Shown here piece by piece: positions 1 to 7,410 of a DNA stretch of 15,612 bases. The stretch comes from Candidatus Coatesiibacteriota bacterium (GTDB taxonomy: Bacteria > RBG-13-66-14). The translations under genes were made by a program, and so were the position numbers. Positions within the stretch are counted from its first letter, which is position 1. The number at the start of each line of letters is the position of its first letter. Under the pieces are notes generated by a model that was not told where the DNA came from, did no database searches, and worked only from the letters and a program-made list of their open reading frames with translations. The stretch is taken from positions 1 to 15,612 of the forward strand of contig WJMB01000295.1 of NCBI GenBank assembly GCA_014728185.1. The letters are read 5' to 3'.

Positions 1-2301
1 CGAGGCCGCCGTCCAGCCCAGGTCCAGGCCGCCCGAGTCGGTGACACCGTCCACCTCGAGGGGCTCTTCGCGGCGATCGAAGGCGTCGCGGCGCAGGTAG
101 GCCAGTCTGAGCCGCAGGCTGTCGCTGTGCCAGCGCAGCGTTGAGCGGTGGCTGAGGTGTCCGGCCTCGAGGGGCCGCCCGTCATCCAGCGCGCCGTAAC
201 TGCGTCCGGCGAGCAAATCGTAATCCAGGGCGAAGCCCGGGACGGGCGACCAGCCCAAGCCGAGGAGATAATCGGCGGTCCGGCGGTCCGGCGAGCCCCG
301 GCGATCGTCCAGGACCAGCTCGGCGCGGGGCCGCCAAACCCCCAGGGAAGGCGCGAGCTCGAGTCGGTGAATCTCCGCGCCCAGCTCGAATGTCTCCCCG
401 GGCTCCTCGGCGTCGTCGCTCCAGCCCGATTGACGCCGGTAAGCGTAGCTCAAACCGACGGAACCGGGCCAATCCAGTCCGGCGGCGAGCTCGAACTGGC
501 GCCGCCTCAGTTCCCGGGGTGGTGCGGAATCCACCTCTCGAGTGTAGACGCGCCCGGGGGGGATGTCGCGGCGCAGACCACCGCCACCCAGCCAGAGCCG
601 AGGGCCGTCGGCGAAGCGATAGCCGAATCGACCCTCGAGTCGCTCGAGCAGTGCCGTGGCGGTGGGATCGTAGCCCCAGCGTAAATGGAGCTCAGGATCG
701 CCCTGTTGGGGGGTCAGGGCGCGGAAATCGGCCTCGCGGCGCTCGCCGGAGACCTCGAAGCTCAGCGCTTCGTCGCCCAGGGGCAGCTCGCCGGTAAGTT
801 CGAGACGTCCGGCCAGACCGGCGTTGTCGTCGTCGTGGCGCGGCGAGAGCGTGTTCAGGTCGTAATCGGAGAGTGCCAGCTCCAGCTCACCGTTGAACCA
901 TTCGCCGCGCAGGCCGCCGGTGAGCAGAGCCAGGCGGTGGCGCCGCGGCGCCGGCAGGGTCCAGCTTCGCCGACGGTAGTCACCGCCGACCCGGGGCTCG
1001 AAGCGATAGTTTCCGGTACCGGGATCGTAGATCAGCTCGTAGCCGCCCCGGCCGTCGCCGACATACTCGTAGGCTCCGGCGCCGTCGAGGGGCCGGACCA
1101 GGGGATCGTCCCCGGCCCGTTCGAGGTTCTCACGGTCTTCCTCGCCCATCCCCCAAAGATCGGCCTCGGCGTCGTCGGCTTCGTCATAGTAGCTCAGGCT
1201 CCAGTCCAGGTCGCCCAGGGTCAGCCGCAGACCGCCGCCGTAGAGGTTGCGCCGGTAGCCCCGGGCGCTGTATTCGAAGCGCACCAGCAGCTCGGCTCCC
1301 ACCGGCGGGCTCAACGTCGGATTGAGCGTCAGGGAACCCCGACTGTAGTCGATGGTGTAATCGGCGTCCAGGCCGCGCTCCAGCAGGTGCTCGTCCAGGA
1401 AGACGCGTTCCGATCCGGGCACGACGACAAGGTTGGTCTCGCCGTAGTTGCCCTGGAGCAGGTACGGCCCGGCCACCCCGGGGGTGGGGGTGAAGCGCCA
1501 GGCAGCGCTCTGGGCCGGGGAGGCGCTCAGGACCGCCAGCGCGCCCCAGGCGTCGTAATTCAGCCGGACCTGCCCGCCCTCCAGACGCCGCCGCCCCGGA
1601 CCATAGCTCTCCTCGACGCTGCCCAGGGGGCCGGCGAGGTCGTAATCGCCCAGATCGAGCCGCAACGTGTCGGTCCACGCCGAAAGCCGGATCTCGTCCA
1701 GCTCCTCCAGCTCCGCCGTGGTGCCCTCGGGGCGCACAGGCAGGTCCTGATCACTGAGCACCCCCTCCAGGCGGAGCCCCCCCGTGAGCTCTCCGGAGAG
1801 ACTCACGTCCAGGGACTGGACGATCCCGAGCCCGCCCGCCGAATCCAACCGCAACCCCACACCCTTGGAACCGCTGACCTCGAGGCTGTCGCCGGAACCA
1901 CGGTAGGGCGCCGACGACGGCGGGAGGTTCAACTTCGGCACCGGCGCTTCCGCGAGGGGCAGGTGACGATAGCTGACCGTCAGCGGTGTCCCCGGCGGGG
2001 GCGGTTCTCCGAGGAGCTCCAGCACACCCGCGTCGTAGTCCAACCGATACTCGACCAGGGGATCAAGCACCCGACCGTCCAGCTCAACCCGCTCCGAAAA
2101 ACGCACCAGACGTACATCGGGCAGGGGGAAATCCACCCGGCGTCCGTCGGGTTCGAGTTCCACCTCGACCCGGGGCAGCGCCCGATAGACCCGCTCCCCC
2201 CCTTCGACATTGTCGATATCGTCAACCGACGCTGGAACGGCCGTCGATACAAACAGCGGCAAGGTCAAAGCCAACCGGGCTGTCAAACGTCCAAGGCTCA
2301 T
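1..2301 (-). CDS. Large secreted surface/outer-membrane beta-rich protein, 3' end missing
   Basis: At least 767 residues are visible; the reading frame is open to the left edge, so the C-terminus is absent. The ATG start is followed by a signal peptide (about residues 1-24, hydrophobic core LALTLPLF). Two related beta modules are seen: one around residues 64-115 (VELDGRVLD, YRLDYDAGVLEL, PLTVSYRHLPL) and one around 291-345 (VVPGSERVFLDE, DYTIDYSRGSLTL, ELLVRFEY). Between them, near residues 144-222, is a block with GSKGVGLRL, VLSDQDLPVRPEGTTAEL and LRLDLGDYDL. From memory, this set of signatures marks a family of very large surface or SprA-like outer-membrane proteins in FCB-group and candidate-phylum bacteria. 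From about residue 448 on, alternating aromatic and charged residues suggest beta-barrel strands. The function is unknown; an outer-membrane or surface location is inferred. The ribosome-binding site is weak. A 330-base gap separates it from rseC, so it probably has its own promoter, which I could not identify. Confidence 0.85.
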   Translation of the reverse strand, partial: MSLGRLTARLALTLPLFVSTAVPASVDDIDNVEGGERVYRALPRVEVELEPDGRRVDFPLPDVRLVRFSERVELDGRVLDPLVEYRLDYDAGVLELLGEPPPPGTPLTVSYRHLPLAEAPVPKLNLPPSSAPYRGSGDSLEVSGSKGVGLRLDSAGGLGIVQSLDVSLSGELTGGLRLEGVLSDQDLPVRPEGTTAELEELDEIRLSAWTDTLRLDLGDYDLAGPLGSVEESYGPGRRRLEGGQVRLNYDAWGALAVLSASPAQSAAWRFTPTPGVAGPYLLQGNYGETNLVVVPGSERVFLDEHLLERGLDADYTIDYSRGSLTLNPTLSPPVGAELLVRFEYSARGYRRNLYGGGLRLTLGDLDWSLSYYDEADDAEADLWGMGEEDRENLERAGDDPLVRPLDGAGAYEYVGDGRGGYELIYDPGTGNYRFEPRVGGDYRRRSWTLPAPRRHRLALLTGGLRGEWFNGELELALSDYDLNTLSPRHDDDNAGLAGRLELTGELPLGDEALSFEVSGERREADFRALTPQQGDPELHLRWGYDPTATALLERLEGRFGYRFADGPRLWLGGGGLRRDIPPGRVYTREVDSAPPRELRRRQFELAAGLDWPGSVGLSYAYRRQSGWSDDAEEPGETFELGAEIHRLELAPSLGVWRPRAELVLDDRRGSPDRRTADYLLGLGWSPVPGFALDYDLLAGRSYGALDDGRPLEAGHLSHRSTLRWHSDSLRLRLAYLRRDAFDRREEPLEVDGVTDSGGLDLGWTAAS

Positions 2302-2383
2302 CCGATCACCGGCGGAATGTGACAGACCACTTCGAAAGCCATGGCGATAAGACTCGGCGACGGCTATCTCCAAACTACAGGTT

Positions 2384-2572
2384 CGCCCGCACCCTTTGCC
2401 ACAACGGACCACGAACGCCCCCGCCCCGATCCCGGCGTTGGCACGTTTCTTGCAGCAGGGCGGGAGACCTGCTGTGCGAAACGTCCGCGGGACTTCGCAA
2501 GAAACGTGCCAACGTCTTCCCGGGTTTGCAAATGCCGAGGTCCCTGTCAGAGACGGGCAAAGGGAGCGGGCG
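2384..2572. repeat. Nested palindromic intergenic element, copy 1
   Basis: The core is a 79-base element at 2436-2514 bounded by perfect 18-base inverted arms, 2436-2453 (CGTTGGCACGTTTCTTGC) and 2497-2514 (its exact reverse complement). The core loop holds a smaller hairpin, AGCAGG at 2454-2459 pairing with CCTGCT at 2468-2473. Outside the core, GGACC at 2406-2410 pairs with GGTCC at 2539-2543. Further out, 2384-2400 pairs with 2556-2572 at 16 of 17 positions. A second copy with identical 18-base arms is at 7188-7267. It carries no gene of its own and no transposase is nearby. It could be a MITE- or REP-like element, or a structured RNA at the 3' end of transcripts. The repeat itself is seen directly; its nature is inferred. 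Confidence 0.85.
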
Positions 2573-2585
2573 AGAAAACGATAGG

Positions 2586-2611
2586 CGAAACGGGGGCCGC
2601 AGGGCCCCCGT
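2586..2611 (-). terminator. GC-rich hairpin, probable terminator after rseC
   Basis: A perfect 9-bp stem, ACGGGGGCC at 2590-2598 with GGCCCCCGT at 2603-2611, closes a four-base loop. It begins 20 bases beyond the rseC stop in the direction of transcription. The following T-run is short (TTTC, including the last stem base), so termination efficiency is uncertain, but position and stem strength fit the end of the tolC-like/pyrF/OMP/rseC group. Confidence 0.55.
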
Positions 2612-2631
2612 GACGTTGGGCTGGGATGGGT

Positions 2632-3090
2632 TCAGCTCGCGGGCGGGCAGTCCTGCGCGTCGACGGTGTCGACCGGACCCAGGCGATCGATGAGACGCAC
2701 CAGGGGTCGGCGTCGCTTGCGCTTGCCGAGGCGGGCGGCCAGGTAGAAGAATCCGGCCAGGCAGAGAATCCCCCCGCCGGCGGCCAGCCCCGTCCCGGCG
2801 TCGGTGGAGATGTCGACGAGGAGGGAGACGAGGAGAAAACCCAGGGCGAAACCGACCAGGGGCAGGATGAACAGCACGGCGCCGGCGCTGATGAAACGGC
2901 GCGGCTCGATCTCGAGGCGGACCAGCTCGCCGGGCTCGGCGCCGATCGGATTGTCGGCGACCAGGGAATAAGGCTTGTCCGGGTTGAGAGAGGTGCAGAT
3001 CTTACAGTCGCCGCACTCGGCGTTGCGCTGGATCTCGACCTCGGCGGAGCCGTTGTCGCGCAGGTTCAGCACCTTGGCGGTTTCGATCAT
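2632..3090 (-). CDS. rseC: RseC/MucC-family integral membrane protein
   Basis: This is a 152-residue protein with the layout of RseC (SoxR-reducing system) proteins. A short N-terminal beta-rich part leads to a cysteine cluster, C26-x2-C29-x2-C32 (AECGDCKICTS). Residues around 38-63 are beta-rich and include the PGELVRLEI stretch typical of the family. Two transmembrane helices follow (about 68-92 and 100-119), then a strongly basic patch (GKRKRRR, 122-128). In Proteobacteria, RseC proteins modulate the sigma-E anti-sigma system or help reduce SoxR alongside Rnf-type complexes. Neither partner is present in this window, so the role here is open. The gene starts 4 bases after the preceding beta-barrel gene ends, which implies co-transcription. 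No strong Shine-Dalgarno sequence is visible, so translational coupling is likely. Confidence 0.85.
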   Translation of the reverse strand: MIETAKVLNLRDNGSAEVEIQRNAECGDCKICTSLNPDKPYSLVADNPIGAEPGELVRLEIEPRRFISAGAVLFILPLVGFALGFLLVSLLVDISTDAGTGLAAGGGILCLAGFFYLAARLGKRKRRRPLVRLIDRLGPVDTVDAQDCPPAS

Positions 3091-3094
3091 CGGA

Positions 3095-4399
3095 TTAGAG
3101 CTGGGCCTCGGCGCGCACCCAACCGGTGATCTCCCGGCTCTCGTCGACCTCGCTGTCTTCGATGTCGTAGAGCCCCACGGCCCACTGGCGGTAGTCGGCG
3201 CCCAGCATCAGGGACAGCCAACCCGCCTCGGAGACGGGGAACCACTCGATCCGGGGACCGATATAGAAGGAGGCGTCCAGGGAGTCGTCGCCGTCGGTGC
3301 CGGAAACGTCCTCGCCGGCGGTGGAGGGCTCGATGTAGCCTCCGGCCAGAGCCACGCGCCAGTAATCGCCCAGGCGCACGCCGGGCTCGACGTGAATCGC
3401 ATAGGCCAGGGTGCCGGCGATGGGGTCCTGGGAGTCGTAGGGCGTGTAAACGTTGAGGCCGTCGGCGTCGTGGGAGCTCCAGTAGTCGACGTGGGCGGCC
3501 ACGTAGCCGTCGAACCAGTCTTCGGTGACCCGCACCTCGGGATAGAACAGCAGGTGGACGCCGCCGGTTTCCTGACCCGAGCTGGCGTACTCGTCCAGGT
3601 CGTCGTAGGCGTGGTAGGCCACGGTGAGGCGGTAGGCTGGATTGACGCTGTAATCGGAGAGGGTCAGCCCCAGGGCCAGGGTCTGTAGCGGGTTGTGCCG
3701 GGTGACCAGGGGATCGGTGAACTGGCTCTGCCGCAGCACCCAGGCCGGTGGGACGACGTTCTCGCGGACACCGGGGGCCCGGGAGACATACTGGTCGAAG
3801 AAGAGCCAGCGGACGTCGTGGGGCTGGGAATCGGCCAGGGCGTAGAGGTCAACGGCGAAGCCGTCGGCGGCGTAGCCCAGGCGCAGGCCTGCCAACAGGG
3901 TGTCGCTGGACTCCTCGGCTTCGCCCAGCCCCAGCAGGACCTCGTAGTTCAGCGAGCCGTAATCGTGACCCAGTCGCAAGCCCAGGGGCTCGGCGTCGTA
4001 GATCAGGCCCGGAGCGTCCAGACCCCAGAGCTCGTGGTTGTAGAAGCCCTCGGCGCCCCAACGCAGGTCGTGGAGACCTGCGGCGACGCGCTCCAGCCAG
4101 GGGAAGCCAATCTCGACGAAAGCCTCGCCGAGCTCGACGTTCAATTCGTCGTCCAGCGCCGCGTAGTCGACCTCGAGGGAGCCGTGGACACGGCCCCAAT
4201 CGCCCAGTTCCTCGCTCAAGCGGGGCCGGAAGAGCAACTCACCGAAGTAGAGGCCGTCGCCGTCGCCGCCGCCGTCGTCGGTCAGGGAGCGGGTGAAGTC
4301 GGAGCCGAAGCGGGTGTGCAGCTCGGCGGAGAACTCGAAACCCGCGACGAGTCCCGCAGCGAGGATAAGGGCGAGCACCGTTAGCTTGGTCAAGCGCAT
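3095..4399 (-). CDS. Outer-membrane beta-barrel protein of unknown function
   Basis: This is a 434-residue protein with a clear signal peptide (MRLTKLTVLALILAAGLVAG, cleavage near residue 20). The mature chain is acidic and rich in aromatic residues, with repeated amphipathic beta strands such as LRLGYAADGFAVDLYAL and YRLTVAYHAYDDLDEYAS. Acidic turn loops (SGTDGDDSLD, DIEDSEVDES) separate the strands, and the chain ends in a probable final strand (GWVRAEAQL). This pattern fits a porin-like or alginate-export-like barrel of perhaps 14-18 strands, but I recognise no specific family. The start is well supported: GGAGG lies 5 bases upstream of the ATG. It is 93 bases downstream of pyrF and 4 bases upstream of rseC, so it is probably co-transcribed with rseC. 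The substrate is unknown. Confidence 0.8.
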   Translation of the reverse strand: MRLTKLTVLALILAAGLVAGFEFSAELHTRFGSDFTRSLTDDGGGDGDGLYFGELLFRPRLSEELGDWGRVHGSLEVDYAALDDELNVELGEAFVEIGFPWLERVAAGLHDLRWGAEGFYNHELWGLDAPGLIYDAEPLGLRLGHDYGSLNYEVLLGLGEAEESSDTLLAGLRLGYAADGFAVDLYALADSQPHDVRWLFFDQYVSRAPGVRENVVPPAWVLRQSQFTDPLVTRHNPLQTLALGLTLSDYSVNPAYRLTVAYHAYDDLDEYASSGQETGGVHLLFYPEVRVTEDWFDGYVAAHVDYWSSHDADGLNVYTPYDSQDPIAGTLAYAIHVEPGVRLGDYWRVALAGGYIEPSTAGEDVSGTDGDDSLDASFYIGPRIEWFPVSEAGWLSLMLGADYRQWAVGLYDIEDSEVDESREITGWVRAEAQL

Positions 4400-4492
4400 G
4401 GAACCTCCACGTCCGGAAACGATAAAACGGTTGACTGCTTGTCTACGTTGCGCGAGGCCGGGGCGTTCCGTGGGACGCGAACTCGACGACGC

Positions 4493-5365
4493 TCAGGCTG
4501 TGCCGGCGAGGTCCTCCTGCATCCGCATGGCGGCCCGGGCGGCGGCCTGGCGCCAATTGAGCTGCGAGGACTCGTGGGCGAAGATGATTCCCCGGCTGGA
4601 GTTGATCAGGTTGGAACCAGTCAGCGCTGGAGCCAACTCGGCCGCTCCGGCGCCCTGGGCGCCGTAGCCGGGCAACAACAACGGCAGTCCCTCGAGGATG
4701 TCAGCGGCGACCCTGAGATCATCAGGATGGGTGGCGCCGAAGACGCAGCCCACGGCGCCCGGGTATTCACCGGCCAGCTCGCGGGCCAGCTCGGCGGTGG
4801 CGCGCCACAGCGGGCGGCCGTCCTCGAGAATCAGGTCCTGCAGGTCCGCCGAGCCCGGATTGCTGGTTTTGATCAGCAGATACACCAGGCCGCCGTTCTC
4901 AGCGGCGGCGGACACCAGGGGCTCGACGGCGTCGCGTCCCAGGTAGGGGTTGACGGTCAGGGCGTCGACGGGGCAGGGGGCGTCGGAGCCGAAGAAGGCC
5001 CGGGCGTAGGCCTCGGCGGTGGAGCCGATATCGCCGCGTTTGGCGTCGGCGATGACCAACAGATCGTTTTCCCGGGCGTGGGCGACGACGTCGACGAGGG
5101 CGCCCAGGGCGGCGGGCCCGGCGGCCTCGAAGAAGGCCCACTGGGGCTTGACGGCCGCGGCGAAGGGAGACACGGCCTCGGTGATCCCGCGGCAGAAGCG
5201 CCGGTAGCCCTCAGCGTAGCGCAGGGCCGGAGCATCGGTCAACTCTTCGATCTCGCCGCGCAGTCCATCGGGCAGCCTGCTGTAGCGTGGGTCCAGCCCG
5301 ACGCAGACCCGGGAGTTCTTGTCCGCGATCTGTTCGTTGAGTCTGTCGAGGTAGCTCTTACTCAA
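4493..5365 (-). CDS. pyrF: Orotidine 5'-phosphate decarboxylase (type 2)
   Basis: This enzyme converts OMP to UMP, the last step of de novo pyrimidine synthesis in the cytoplasm. The 290-residue length fits the longer type 2 family. The TIM-barrel signatures are intact: VCVGLDP (20-26), VKPQWAFFE with the active-site lysine (K73), and the catalytic motif DAKRGDIGST (D107, K109, D112). Phosphate-binding region segments follow, with TVNPYLGRDAVEPL in the middle, LLPGYGAQG, and the late NSSRGI motif. The start codon is TTG at 5365. I chose it because it gives the expected N-terminus and has an AAGGGGG Shine-Dalgarno sequence just upstream. The start overlaps the end of the tolC-like gene by 8 bases, which points to translational coupling. 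Its placement among envelope genes is probably an operon of convenience. Confidence 0.95.
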   Translation of the reverse strand: MSKSYLDRLNEQIADKNSRVCVGLDPRYSRLPDGLRGEIEELTDAPALRYAEGYRRFCRGITEAVSPFAAAVKPQWAFFEAAGPAALGALVDVVAHARENDLLVIADAKRGDIGSTAEAYARAFFGSDAPCPVDALTVNPYLGRDAVEPLVSAAAENGGLVYLLIKTSNPGSADLQDLILEDGRPLWRATAELARELAGEYPGAVGCVFGATHPDDLRVAADILEGLPLLLPGYGAQGAGAAELAPALTGSNLINSSRGIIFAHESSQLNWRQAAARAAMRMQEDLAGTA

Positions 5366-6683
5366 TCCCGCCCCCTTCGCCGATGAGCAGTTCCAACTGG
5401 TAGCATGCCAGTGCGTAGCCCGCCCGGGCGTCGGTTAAGGCCCGCTCCGCGCCGGAGAGGTTGGCCTCGGCCTCCAGGGCGGCCAGCACCGTTCCCGAAC
5501 CGAGCTCGAGCTTACGCTGGGCCAGCTCGAGGTCCTCGACGGCACGCTCGTGGCTGGCCCGGGCGGCTTCGACGCTGCGTCGGGCGGCCTCGAGGTCGTT
5601 GAGCGCCAGGCGGAGGTTGAGCTCGAGACGGCGGTCGGTGTCGCGCTCGCCCAGACGGGCCTGCAGACGTGAGAGATTGGTCTGGGCCCGTCGGGCCTCG
5701 CTCGCGAAGCCGTCGAAGAGGCTCCAGGAAAGGTAGGCCCCCACGGTGAAGTTGTAGTTCTCGTCCAGGGCGTCGTCGGGCAGGGGGGTCTCCTCCTGCC
5801 AGTTGTAGGAGCCCTGGAGGTAAAGCTGGGGCAGGTAACCGGAGAGGGCGGCGCGGTGATGGGCCTCGGTCTCCTCGATGAGCAGCCCGGCGGCCCTGAG
5901 CTCGGGTGAGGAGCCCCGAGCCAGCTCCAGCGCCTCGTCGAGTTCCGTGGTCAGCGGCTCGACCTCGGGATCGCCGACGGCCAGCTCCTCGTCCAGGGGC
6001 AGGCCGCAGAGGAAGGCCAGGTTGGCCCGGGCCGAGGCCAGGGAGTTCTCGGCCTGGATGACCGCCAGTTCGGCGTTATCCACCGCCGACTGGGCCTTGA
6101 GTGCGTCGGAGGGGGAAAGCGAACCCAGCTTCTCCATCGCCTCGGAGAGGCGCAACTGCTCGCGGGCCGAATCCAGGGAGCGCTGTACGCTGTTCAGACC
6201 GGCCTGGGCGCGGTAGAGCTCGACCCAGGCCGCCCGGGTCTCGAAGGCCACCTGGGAGGTAATGGACTGGAGCTGGAGTTCGGCGCTGCGCACCGAGGAT
6301 CGCGCCGCCGTGATCCCTTCGTAATTCTCGCCGCCCCGGTAGAGGTACAGGCTTGCCTGGGCGCCCAGGGAGAGGCGGTTGTCGACCTCCTCGGGCATGC
6401 GGAAGTCGATCTCCCCGCCGGAGAGGGGGTCGGTGAAGGTCATCGTGCTGGGTCCGGACCAGTTGCGCGAGTAGCCGCCGGTGACCCCGACCAGGGGCAG
6501 GTAGCTCCCCCAGGCGGCCAGACGGGCGGCCTCGGCGTAGTCCAGGGTGGCGTGGGCCTCATCGAGGCGGCGGTCCACCGCCAGGGCCAGCTCGACGGCC
6601 TCGTCGGCCTGCAGGACCCGTGGTGCCGCACCGGCTAGGGTCGCCACGCAGAGCAGGGCGAAAATGAGACGGTTCTTAAGCAT
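5358..6683 (-). CDS. TolC-family outer-membrane efflux protein
   Basis: This is a 441-residue protein with the twofold repeat of the outer-membrane efflux (OEP) family. A signal peptide spans about residues 1-20 (LIFALLCVATLAGAA). Each half has a beta-strand segment of family type, YLPLVGVTGGYS (61-72) and YLPQLYLQGSYNW (283-295), followed by long alanine- and glutamate-rich helices (about 120-225 and 327-437). WSLFDG at 320-325 is the usual second-strand motif. Such proteins trimerise into a channel-tunnel that spans the outer membrane and periplasm. They work with an inner-membrane pump and a periplasmic adaptor, and neither is encoded in this window. The transported substrate cannot be told. 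The ATG has GAGG close upstream. The gene's end overlaps pyrF. Confidence 0.93.
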   Translation of the reverse strand: MLKNRLIFALLCVATLAGAAPRVLQADEAVELALAVDRRLDEAHATLDYAEAARLAAWGSYLPLVGVTGGYSRNWSGPSTMTFTDPLSGGEIDFRMPEEVDNRLSLGAQASLYLYRGGENYEGITAARSSVRSAELQLQSITSQVAFETRAAWVELYRAQAGLNSVQRSLDSAREQLRLSEAMEKLGSLSPSDALKAQSAVDNAELAVIQAENSLASARANLAFLCGLPLDEELAVGDPEVEPLTTELDEALELARGSSPELRAAGLLIEETEAHHRAALSGYLPQLYLQGSYNWQEETPLPDDALDENYNFTVGAYLSWSLFDGFASEARRAQTNLSRLQARLGERDTDRRLELNLRLALNDLEAARRSVEAARASHERAVEDLELAQRKLELGSGTVLAALEAEANLSGAERALTDARAGYALACYQLELLIGEGGGIE

Positions 6684-7410
6684 CGGCCTCGGAATGCTGA
6701 CGGCGGAGCCGCGTCTTCTGTAGTTTACTAACGGCGGAACCGCCGGTGGTGCGTAGTACTCGCTGAATCATCAAATAGTGTTGGACCGGATCACTTCATG
6801 CTGGGACCGCACGCGGTTAACCATGTTGCATCCCATACGATGCCGGGCCGGCTCTCCGCAGCTTCAGACCCCTCATCAGACATAAAGAGCCTGTTCGACA
6901 AGTAAAGCTGATTCCCTTCTAAATGACTTCACCAGAAAGCCTTACAGGTATGCAGCAGTCCATTTCCACTATGCGAACTCTTGTTTTTATCGCATTCAAA
7001 AACGTTGCTGGCACTGTTTGAGCCTGCACACCGGCCGGGTTGTTAAAGTGGAGCTTCAGCGAACTCGCCAAGGCTCACCAACAAAAAACGGCCGCTGCAA
7101 CCGATACCAGAGAGCTGATCAAGCGGTCCGGACCTCGACAAAACCCGACTTCGGCCCGACCACCGGCCCGGTTCGTCGATGGTGAGGCGTTGGCACGTTT
7201 CTTGCAGCAGGGCGGGTAGGCTCGTGCTCGAAACCGACGGCGGGACTCCGCAAGAAACGTGCCAACGCCGGTGCCGGGCCGAGAGTTTATCGCGGGAGGG
7301 GTTTTGTCGAGGTCCCGGATGGGCCGCGATTGCGTCGTGGCTCCAGGCTCCCTGTTAACGATACGCGGAAACCGGCGGCGGGATTCCCGCAACTCGAGGT
7401 TGATCGCGGG
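6684..7410. other. Gene-free 727-base intergenic region
   Basis: No credible coding region or tRNA was found. From about 6720 to 7090 the base composition is visibly more AT-rich than in the flanking genes, with stops in all frames. A small inverted repeat, CGGCGG-AA-CCGCCG, sits at 6732-6745, and a related ACGGCGGAGCC is at 6700-6710, both in the tolC-like leader. The nested palindromic repeat copy 2 occupies about 7126-7319. A 5-bp hairpin (GCGGG-ATT-CCCGC, 7378-7390) lies just after the ccsA stop but lacks a T-run. No confident promoter for the tolC-like gene was identified. Confidence 0.65.
7126..7319. repeat. Nested palindromic intergenic element, copy 2
   Basis: An 80-base core at 7188-7267 has perfect 18-base inverted arms, 7188-7205 and 7250-7267, identical to those of copy 1 (2436-2514). 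The first 11 bases of the core loop (AGCAGGGCGGG) are also identical. Outward from the core, CACCGG (7161-7166) pairs with CCGGTG (7268-7273), and TCGGCCCG (7151-7158) pairs with CGGGCCGA (7275-7282). A perfect 17-base pair, 7130-7146 with 7299-7315, closes the structure, and a one-base bulge allows 4 more pairs. The outermost GGACCTCG/CGAGGTCC arms resemble a segment of copy 1, while the sequence between differs. The element lies about 90 bases downstream of the ccsA stop. Confidence 0.88.

Larger units (their letters stand above)
2302..2631. other. Gene-free 330-base intergenic region with palindromic element
   Basis: I see no credible gene here. The gap holds the hairpin downstream of rseC (2590-2611), the nested palindromic repeat centred on 2436-2514, and the untranslated leader of the surface-protein gene that starts at 2301. 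Short open frames across it are by-products of the palindrome. No convincing -35/-10 pair for the surface-protein gene was found. Confidence 0.7.

Noticed and set aside
685..2322. Open plus-strand frame of 545 codons
   Set aside because: It is antisense to the surface-protein gene, has a low-complexity Gly/Ala/Val/Gln-rich translation with no family motif, and reflects the lack of stops in GC-rich DNA. The minus strand has a signal peptide and recognisable family motifs.
2341..2613. Short plus- and minus-strand frames over repeat copy 1
   Set aside because: They overlap one another in several frames, follow the palindrome, and have no convincing start signals.
7378..7390. Terminator hairpin after ccsA
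   Set aside because: The stem has only 5 bp and no T-run follows, so I noted it within the intergenic entry and did not call it a terminator.
7075..7392. Possible 105-residue minus-strand protein over repeat copy 2
   Set aside because: The frame is created by the palindrome and contains no folded-domain pattern. Similar short peptides over copy 1 come from the shared 18-base arms, not from a conserved protein.
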